The notes beneath the pieces were generated by a model. The model saw nothing but the letters and a program-made list of their open reading frames with translations, was not told where the DNA came from and made no database searches. The position numbers and the translations under genes are program-made. Shown here one piece after another: positions 29,566 to 34,449 of a DNA stretch of 34,449 bases. Each line of letters begins with the position of its first letter. Position 1 is the stretch's first letter. Source of the stretch: Micromonospora sp. MW-13 (lineage in GTDB: Bacteria > Actinomycetota > Actinomycetes > Mycobacteriales > Micromonosporaceae); contig NZ_QKKX01000055.1 of NCBI RefSeq assembly GCF_003434305.1, positions 1-34,449 on the forward strand. The letters are read 5' to 3'.

Positions 29566-29852
29566 CGTACCGACCGGCCCTCGTCGGTCAGGTGGTCGCC
29601 CACCCGGCGGGTGAGCGCGTCCGGCGCAACGATCTCGTCGGCGGTGAGCAGGTCGATCAGGTGTCGCCGGACGGCCGCCACGTGCCCGGGTGCGGCGGCC
29701 TCGACGGCCAGCCGGCCCTGCGCGGTGAGGGTGACGACGGCGCCCCGGCCGTCCGACTCCCGGGCCAGCCGCAGGTCGAGCAGCCGGCGCATCTGGCGGT
29801 ACCCGCGCCAGGCCCGCGCCCCGCGTTCGTCGAGCCAGCGGGGTTCGTCCAC
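29562..29852 (-). CDS. MarR-like protein missing its DNA-binding core (in-frame deletion)
   Basis: A 96-residue frame. Residues 1-31, WLDERGARAWRGYRQMRRLLD by parts, match the N-terminal dimerisation helix of actinobacterial MarR regulators. Residues 32-72, ESDGRGAVVTLTAQGRLAVE and APGHVAAVRRHLIDLL by parts, match the wing and C-terminal helices. The ~50-60 residues that normally lie between them (winged-helix recognition part) are absent, with no frameshift. The join is near 29755-29765. GTG 29852 is the start; the stop overlaps the RlmA gene by four bases, so it may now serve mainly in translational coupling. A 7-bp dyad directly upstream looks like a retained MarR operator. Family assignment is by recognition of both ends. 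Confidence 0.7.
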   Translation of the reverse strand: MDEPRWLDERGARAWRGYRQMRRLLDLRLARESDGRGAVVTLTAQGRLAVEAAAPGHVAAVRRHLIDLLTADEIVAPDALTRRVGDHLTDEGRSVR

Positions 29853-29855
29853 CGG

Positions 29856-29872
29856 ACCATCGTAGCGATGGT
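29856..29872. promoter_or_regulatory. ACCATCG-TAG-CGATGGT dyad before the MarR-like gene
   Basis: A perfect 7-bp inverted repeat with a three-base centre starts four bases upstream of the MarR-like start codon. On the minus strand TACGAT within it ends six bases before the GTG, so it could be the -10 box of a leaderless message. Its size fits an autoregulatory MarR operator. The rest of the gap to add (29873-30060) shows no other clear element. Confidence 0.45.
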
Positions 29873-30060
29873 TGACGTGTCACTCACCCGGCCTGATCCG
29901 CTGCTCGGCCACCGGTGCCCGGGCGCGGGTCCGCAACCTGCGGCGCGACACCGGGGCCAACTTCCACGTGACCACGCCGGACGATGGGCGCACGCGGGGA
30001 GGGCCCGGCCACCGTCGGCGCGCCGCGGCGGTCCCATCGGCGGGCGTCGCGCCGGCTGAC

Positions 30061-30066
30061 TAGGGT
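30061..30066 (+). promoter_or_regulatory. -10 box for a leaderless add message
   Basis: TAGGGT fits the actinobacterial TANNNT -10 pattern and ends six bases before the add ATG at 30073, so transcription would begin at or next to the start codon. There is no Shine-Dalgarno. No clear -35 box is present. Confidence 0.5.
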
Positions 30067-30072
30067 CTGACC

Positions 30073-31149
30073 ATGGTCGCTATCTCATACGAGGACATCG
30101 TCAAGGTCCCGAAGGCGCTGCTGCACGACCACCTCGACGGCGGCCTGCGGCCGGCGACGATCGTCGAGTTGGCCGCCGAGGTCGGCCACGAGCTGCCCAG
30201 CACCGACCCGGAGGCGCTCGGCCGCTGGTTCGTCGAGGCGGCGCACTCCGGCTCGCTGGAGCGGTACCTGGAGACGTTCGCGCACACCGTCGCGGTCATG
30301 CAGACCGCGTCCGCGCTGCGCCGGGTCGCCCGGGAGTGCGCGCTCGACCTGGCTGCCGACGGGGTCGTCTACGCCGAGGTGCGGTTCGCCCCGGAGCAGC
30401 ACCTGGAGCGGGACCTGACCCTGGACGAGGTGGTGGAGGCGGTCGTCGCCGGGTTCACCGAGGGCGCGACGCTGGCCGCGGCGGCCGGCACCCCGATCCG
30501 GGTCGGCACCCTGCTCACCGCGATGCGGCACGCCGCCCGGTCCCAGGAGATCGCCGAACTGGCCGTGCGGCACCGGGACGCCGGGGTGGTCGGTTTCGAC
30601 ATCGCGGGGGCGGAGGCGGGCTTCCCGCCCACCCGGCACCTGGACGCCTTCGAGTACCTCCAGCGGGAGAACTTCCACTTCACCATCCACGCCGGCGAGG
30701 CGTTCGGGCTGCCGTCGATCTGGCAGGCCATCCAGTGGTGCGGCGCGGACCGGCTCGGGCACGGGGTGCGCATCGTCGACGACATCACCCCCGGCGACCC
30801 GCCGGTGCTCGGCCGGCTGGCCGCGTACGTGCGGGACAAGCGGATCCCGCTGGAGCTGTGTCCGTCGTCGAACGTGCAGACCGGGGCGGCGGCGTCCATC
30901 GCCGAGCACCCGATCGGGCTGTTGCGCGACCTGCGCTTCCGGGTGACGGTCAACACCGACAACCGGCTGATGAGCGGCACCTCGATGTCCCGGGAGATGG
31001 CGCTGCTGGTGGACGCCTTCGGCTACGGCTGGAAGGAACTCCAGTGGTTCACCATCAACGCGATGAAGAGCGCCTTCATCCCGTTCGACGAGCGGCTGGC
31101 GATCATCGACGAGGTGATCAAACCGGCGTACGCGAAGCTGCTGGGCTGA
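30073..31149 (+). CDS. add: Adenosine deaminase
   Basis: A 358-residue zinc amidohydrolase that converts adenosine and deoxyadenosine to inosine forms. Metal-binding His18 and His20 are in LHDHLDGG; His206 and catalytic Glu209 in TIHAGEAFG; His230 in LGHGVRI; Asp296 in VNTDNRLMSGTSM. The Asp that usually follows Asp296 (NTDD) is Asn297; as far as I recall NTDN is common in actinobacterial enzymes, so activity is likely. Length is normal for bacterial Add. Start ATG 30073 keeps the conserved N terminus and has a -10 box six bases upstream. The stop abuts the stop of the convergent kinase gene with no gap. It adds purine salvage to the nearby nucleoside importer. Confidence 0.95.
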   Translation: MVAISYEDIVKVPKALLHDHLDGGLRPATIVELAAEVGHELPSTDPEALGRWFVEAAHSGSLERYLETFAHTVAVMQTASALRRVARECALDLAADGVVYAEVRFAPEQHLERDLTLDEVVEAVVAGFTEGATLAAAAGTPIRVGTLLTAMRHAARSQEIAELAVRHRDAGVVGFDIAGAEAGFPPTRHLDAFEYLQRENFHFTIHAGEAFGLPSIWQAIQWCGADRLGHGVRIVDDITPGDPPVLGRLAAYVRDKRIPLELCPSSNVQTGAAASIAEHPIGLLRDLRFRVTVNTDNRLMSGTSMSREMALLVDAFGYGWKELQWFTINAMKSAFIPFDERLAIIDEVIKPAYAKLLG

Positions 31150-31755
31150 TCAGTGGTGGTGCGGGTGGCCGGCGAGCAGGTCGGCCACCCGGCGCAGCAC
31201 CTCGCGGGCCGGGGCCGGATGGGCGCCGAGCCCCACCTGCCGGCGCAGCACCGCCGGCTCGGCGCGCAGCAGGGCCAGCCCCCGGCGCAGCAGCACGCCC
31301 GGAGCCTTGCGCTGTTCGGCCAGGTCACGGGTCAGCCGGCGGAGAAAGGTGGTCCCCCGGGGGCGGCGCAGCGCGTACGCCCCGGCGAGTAGCCCCCGGC
31401 GTCGGCATTCCTCGACGATCTCGGCGGCGAAGATTCCTTCGGCGACGAAAAGTGGCGACCCGGCGACCTCGAATGGCCGGGTGGCCACCCGGCGGTCCGC
31501 GCCGATCGCATAAACCGGCACTTCGGCCTTTCCGTGCCGGGCCAGTCGGGCAATCGTTTCCACGGCCGCCCCGGCGTCCCACGACCGCGGTGAGTCCCAG
31601 TCCACAAGGTCATTCTGGCGTGGCAACGTAGGGTCATCGCCGTCCTTGTAGAAGTCGTCCAGGCAGAGGACGGGAAGCCCGGTTCGTTGCGCGATGTACG
31701 ACTTTCCGGAGCCGGATGGGCCGGCGAGCAGGACGACGCGATGCGGATGATCCAT
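31150..31755 (-). CDS. Uridine kinase-like P-loop protein
   Basis: A 201-residue P-loop NTPase. Walker A is GPSGSGKS (residues 12-19), followed by LPVLCLDDFYKDGDDPTLP, which resembles the LDDFY substrate motif of uridine/cytidine kinases and phosphoribulokinase-like enzymes. The segment VDWDSPRSWDAGAAVETIARL and the lid-like RRLTRDLAEQRKAPGVLLRRG also fit the uridine kinase fold. It is likely to phosphorylate a nucleoside or a related small molecule. ATG 31755 is the start; a GGAG on the minus strand is 12 bases upstream. The C-terminal ~40 residues are Leu/Arg/His-rich and end in HPHHH. The nearby nucleoside salvage genes support a nucleoside substrate, but no specificity residue proves it. 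Confidence 0.82.
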   Translation of the reverse strand: MDHPHRVVLLAGPSGSGKSYIAQRTGLPVLCLDDFYKDGDDPTLPRQNDLVDWDSPRSWDAGAAVETIARLARHGKAEVPVYAIGADRRVATRPFEVAGSPLFVAEGIFAAEIVEECRRRGLLAGAYALRRPRGTTFLRRLTRDLAEQRKAPGVLLRRGLALLRAEPAVLRRQVGLGAHPAPAREVLRRVADLLAGHPHHH

Positions 31756-31860
31756 TACTTTGTGTGACTCCGGCCAGACGGATTGCGAGCAAATTGCATC
31801 AATATCTCATCACACCCCTGGCAACGACCAACCTGGGCTTTCTCTTTGGAAGGCGGCGTG

Positions 31861-31932
31861 ATGGAATCTCGGAGGTCCGACCCGCCGGGTCGGTCGCTGA
31901 GCGTTGCCCGGGGCAACGCGCGGACGCTGTGA
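31861..31932 (+). CDS. Possible 23-residue leader peptide before the histidine kinase
   Basis: A short frame from ATG 31861 to TGA 31930-31932 begins MESRRSDPPGR and ends NARTL. GGAAGG (31848-31853) lies seven bases upstream, a better ribosome site than most full genes here have. Two palindromes overlap the frame. It stops 16 bases before the kinase GTG, so it could couple translation or sense ribosome progress. Without conservation data this is tentative; a chance frame is quite possible. Confidence 0.35.
   Translation: MESRRSDPPGRSLSVARGNARTL
31877..31919 (+). promoter_or_regulatory. Two adjacent palindromes in the kinase leader
   Basis: CCGACCC-GCC-GGGTCGG (31877-31893) and GCGTTGCCC-G-GGGCAACGC (31901-31919) are perfect inverted repeats of 7 and 9 bp, separated by seven bases and ending 29 bases before the kinase start. 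As DNA they could be operators; as RNA they could form two hairpins, the second with a very tight centre. The preceding stretch 31756-31860 is AT-rich and must also hold the promoter of the divergent kinase-like gene. Confidence 0.5.
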
Positions 31933-31948
31933 TCGCGAGGGCGGTGAC

Positions 31949-34449
31949 GTGAGCAAACGGCCAAAGACGGCGGGCTCCTTCCTGTCGCGACTGCGTCGGC
32001 CGGCCAGCCGGCTCCGCGACATGCCGATCTGGTCCAAGCTCGGTCTCATCATGATCGTGCCGACCATCGCGACGGTGGTCGTCGGCACCAGCGGCCTCGT
32101 CGACAACCTGGAGACCCTGAACAACGCCAACCGTTCGGGCGACCTGGCCAACCTCGTCGACTACTCCGGCGACCTGGTCAACAGCCTCCAGGACGAGCGC
32201 ACCTCGGCGGTGCTGCTGCTCGGGGCCAACGGCGAGCAGCCCAGGGCGCAGTACCAGGAGGCGTACAACCGGGTCAACGGCCGGGTCGACCAGGACAAGT
32301 TGCCCTACCTGCAACAGCGCGCCGAGATCGAGGACCTGCCGGCCAGCCTGGACAGCCTCCTCGACGGGATCGACCAGAACCTGAAGGACCTGCCCGGCAC
32401 CCGCAGCCAGGTGTTCAACGGCAAGCTGAAGATCATCGACGCGATGCAGGCGTACGAGGGTCTGATCAACGACCTGCTCGCCGTCCGCGACTCCGCCACC
32501 CAGCTCGCCGGCGACAACGACCTGAGCGACCGGATGCGGGCCGCCGCCGCCGTCGCGCGCGAGAAGGAATACCTCTCGGTCCGTCGGGTCGTGGTGCACC
32601 GCGCGCTGATCCAGCGCGAGCTGACCCCGGTGCTGCGCACCGACTACATCGCCAGCGGCACCGGCCAGCAGCAGGCGTTGCAGAGCTTCAAGGCGGTCGC
32701 CAACTCGGCCGAGGCGGACCTGCACGACCAGACCGTCGCCGGCGGTGACCGGCGCGAGGCGCAGAACTACACCGGCTGGATCGACGGCAACATCAACGGC
32801 AGCATGACCGAGGCGCCGTTCGGCGCGGACCAGTGGGACGCGGCCATGGTGGCCAACGCCAAGCTGATCCGCACCGTCGAGGCGAAGCTGGACGGCGACG
32901 TGGTCCGCCAGGCCGACGGGCTTCGCTCGGACGTGCAGCGCACCGTGTTCCTGCAGACCGGGCTGCTGCTCGGCATGCTGCTGCTGGCCATCCTCTTCGC
33001 CTACCTGGTCGCCCGGTCGATGGCCCGCTCGCTGCGCGACCTGCGACAGGGCGCGCTCAACATCGCCCAGTACGGGCTGCCGCAGGCGGTCGCCCGACTG
33101 CGCGACCCGCAGATCTCCAGCCAGCTCTCCCCGATCCAGGTGGCCAGCCAGATCGCCGAGCCGCTGCCCGTCCGGAGCAAGGACGAGTTCGGCCAGGTGA
33201 CCGAGGCGTTCAACGCGGTCCACCTGGAAGCCGTCCGGACCGCGGCCGAGCAGGCCGCGCTGCGCGCGTCCGTCGCGACCATGTTCGTCAACCTGGCCCG
33301 CCGCTCGCAGATCCTGGTCGACCGGCTGATCGGTCACCTCGACCGGCTGGAGCGCGGCGAGGAGGACCCGGACCGGCTGGCCGAACTCTTCCAGCTCGAC
33401 CACCTGGCCACCCGGATGCGCCGCAACGACGAGAACCTGCTGGTGCTCGCCGGCGCCGACTCCACCCGCGTCCAGCGCGAGCCGGCGGCGCTGATCGACG
33501 TGCTCCGGGCCGCACAGTCCGAGGTGGAGCACTACACCCGGATCGAGTTCGGGGTGATCGACCGGGACATCGAGGTCGCCGCGCACGCGGTCAACGACAT
33601 GGTCCACCTGGTCGCCGAGCTGTTCGACAACGCGACCGCCTTCTCCCCGCCGGACTCGCAGGTGATGGTGGAGGCCCGCCGCGTCGGCGACCGCTCCTCC
33701 CTCTACGTCGAGGACCGGGGCATCGGCATCAGCGCCGACCAGCTGCACGAGCTGAACGAGCGGCTGGCCACACCGCCGCAGGTGGACGTGGCCGTCTCCC
33801 GGATGATGGGTCTGGTCGTGGTCGCCCGGCTGTCGTCCCGGCACGGGGTCAAGGTCGAGCTGCGGCCCGGCGCCGATCGGGGCACCGTCGCCGACGTCAC
33901 CCTGCCCACCTCGGTACTGGTGCCCCGCGCGCTCTCCGGCCGGGTCCAGCAGCCGTTCGGGCTGCCGGCCTCCGACCCGCAGCCCGGCGGCCCGCAGCCG
34001 GCCGGGGCGTCCCCCACCCTGGGCGCCTTCGCCGCCTTCGACAGCGGCCCGTCGGCCCCCGCGCCGCCGCAGCGGCCGGGGCACTCCGGCAACCAGGTCA
34101 CCCTGGGCGGCCGGACGTTCGACCCGGCCTCGCGCAACGGCCACGGCACGCCCGCCTCGGCCGGGTCCGTCCGGTCGATGCCGGCCTGGTCCGACCTGAC
34201 GGGGGCCAGCGCGGTCAACGGCGGCGAGCCCTTCGGACCGCGCACCTCGAACGGGCAGTCGATCGACCCGCTGCCGCAGCGGCGCGCCCCCGGCGACGCC
34301 GACCCGGACAGCACGGGTCAGCACCCGGTGATCCCCCGGCAGTTGCCGAGCAGCCCGGAGGCCCGGGAGTGGACCCCGCCGCCGGTCTCCGCGCCGCCCC
34401 TCCCGCCGGTCTCCGCCCCTCCGGTCTCCGCCCCTCCGGTCTCGGGCAT
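31949..34449 (+). CDS. NIT-domain sensor histidine kinase (conservon CvnA type), 3' end outside window
   Basis: The frame runs 833 codons from GTG 31949 to the window edge without a stop. Domain order: cytoplasmic basic start, first membrane helix LGLIMIVPTIATVVVGTSG (about 31-50), extracytoplasmic nitrate/nitrite-sensing-like helical domain (about 55-330, with DERTSAVLLLG and AREKEYLSVRRVVVHRAL), second helix FLQTGLLLGMLLLAILFAYLVA (333-354), HAMP region, phosphoacceptor-type helix FQLDHLATRMRRNDENLLVL (His485), and HATPase with N box ELFDNATAF (557-565) and G1 box EDRGIGIS (588-595). A Pro/Ala/Gly-rich tail follows. CGAGG eight bases upstream supports the GTG. In actinobacteria such kinases precede roadblock, DUF742 and Ras-like GTPase genes (conservons), which would lie beyond the window. 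Confidence 0.9.
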   Translation, partial: MSKRPKTAGSFLSRLRRPASRLRDMPIWSKLGLIMIVPTIATVVVGTSGLVDNLETLNNANRSGDLANLVDYSGDLVNSLQDERTSAVLLLGANGEQPRAQYQEAYNRVNGRVDQDKLPYLQQRAEIEDLPASLDSLLDGIDQNLKDLPGTRSQVFNGKLKIIDAMQAYEGLINDLLAVRDSATQLAGDNDLSDRMRAAAAVAREKEYLSVRRVVVHRALIQRELTPVLRTDYIASGTGQQQALQSFKAVANSAEADLHDQTVAGGDRREAQNYTGWIDGNINGSMTEAPFGADQWDAAMVANAKLIRTVEAKLDGDVVRQADGLRSDVQRTVFLQTGLLLGMLLLAILFAYLVARSMARSLRDLRQGALNIAQYGLPQAVARLRDPQISSQLSPIQVASQIAEPLPVRSKDEFGQVTEAFNAVHLEAVRTAAEQAALRASVATMFVNLARRSQILVDRLIGHLDRLERGEEDPDRLAELFQLDHLATRMRRNDENLLVLAGADSTRVQREPAALIDVLRAAQSEVEHYTRIEFGVIDRDIEVAAHAVNDMVHLVAELFDNATAFSPPDSQVMVEARRVGDRSSLYVEDRGIGISADQLHELNERLATPPQVDVAVSRMMGLVVVARLSSRHGVKVELRPGADRGTVADVTLPTSVLVPRALSGRVQQPFGLPASDPQPGGPQPAGASPTLGAFAAFDSGPSAPAPPQRPGHSGNQVTLGGRTFDPASRNGHGTPASAGSVRSMPAWSDLTGASAVNGGEPFGPRTSNGQSIDPLPQRRAPGDADPDSTGQHPVIPRQLPSSPEAREWTPPPVSAPPLPPVSAPPVSAPPVSG
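34379..34444 (+). repeat. PPVSA codon repeats in the kinase tail
   Basis: The tail encodes PPVSA, PPL, PPVSA, PPVSA and PPVS in a row; the DNA unit CCTCCGGTCTCCGCC (15 bases) is nearly identical in the last copies. This is a low-complexity proline-rich region likely to vary in length between strains. It reaches the window edge. Confidence 0.75.

Noticed and set aside
30958..30966. NTDN in adenosine deaminase as a sign of an inactive enzyme
   Set aside because: The metal ligand Asp296 and all His/Glu catalytic residues are present; as far as I recall, Asn at the next position is common in actinobacterial enzymes.
31799..34324. An 841-codon open frame on the minus strand opposite the histidine kinase
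   Set aside because: Its translation is low-complexity (Arg/Gly/Val/Asp/Gln-rich) with no domain motif, while the plus strand encodes a clear kinase. Long antisense frames are expected in very GC-rich genes.
1..34449. tRNA genes, CRISPR arrays, insertion sequences and prophage genes
   Set aside because: No cloverleaf-like sequence, no regularly spaced repeats, and no transposase, integrase or phage motif was seen in any convincing frame.

Overview
The window is very GC-rich DNA with strong third-position G/C bias, many GTG starts and 1-4 base gene overlaps. This is typical of a high-GC actinobacterium. The maltose locus with a LacI-type regulator and no local ATPase, the BmpA/Nup nucleoside importer, the DUF4272 protein and a conservon-type NIT-domain histidine kinase fit the Micromonosporaceae (Micromonospora-like). 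The genus is an inference from gene content and style, not from a marker gene.

Layout. 1-2.4 kb: the 3' end of cysN (sulfate assimilation), a large perfect inverted repeat, then galE-galK on the minus strand (4-base overlap). 2.7-7.3 kb, plus strand: CBS-domain CorC/HlyC-type protein, trpS, a 2H phosphoesterase (2'-5' RNA ligase family), a YihY/BrkB membrane protein paired with a small YtrA-type GntR regulator, and an unrecognised acidic protein. 7.5-16.6 kb: a maltose/maltodextrin regulon with a GH13 alpha-glucosidase and LacI-family MalR-like repressor on the minus strand, malE-malF-malG divergent on the plus strand, then a second GH13 enzyme of the neopullulanase/maltodextrin-glucosidase type. 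Dyads built from GCAAG/CTTGC lie in both control regions. 16.6-19.9 kb: membrane-anchored DUF305 protein (minus), secreted LVIVD-repeat protein with a C-terminal repeat module, small four-helix membrane protein. 20.1-31.8 kb: nucleoside uptake and salvage, with BmpA-type lipoprotein, double ATPase, two permeases, cytidine deaminase with an extra C-terminal domain, pyrimidine nucleoside phosphorylase, then (after a DUF4272 gene, an RlmA-type 23S rRNA methyltransferase and a MarR-like remnant on the minus strand) adenosine deaminase and a convergent uridine-kinase-like gene. 31.9 kb to the end: the 5' 2.5 kb of a large sensor histidine kinase of the CvnA type, open at the window edge, preceded by an AT-rich leader with two palindromes and a short ORF with a good ribosome binding site.

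How the genes work together. The mal block binds, imports and hydrolyses malto-oligosaccharides; the ATPase must come from elsewhere (in actinobacteria usually MsiK). The nup-cdd-deoA-add block imports nucleosides, deaminates cytidine and adenosine and phosphorolyses pyrimidine nucleosides. Most intergenic gaps with convergent genes hold GC-rich perfect stem-loops that look like bidirectional terminators.

No tRNA, rRNA, CRISPR array, insertion sequence or prophage gene was recognised. I found no wholly new system. The best leads for novelty are the cytidine deaminase C-terminal domain, the MarR-like protein that has lost its DNA-binding domain in frame, the secreted LVIVD plus beta-helix-like protein, and the structured leader/short ORF before the histidine kinase.
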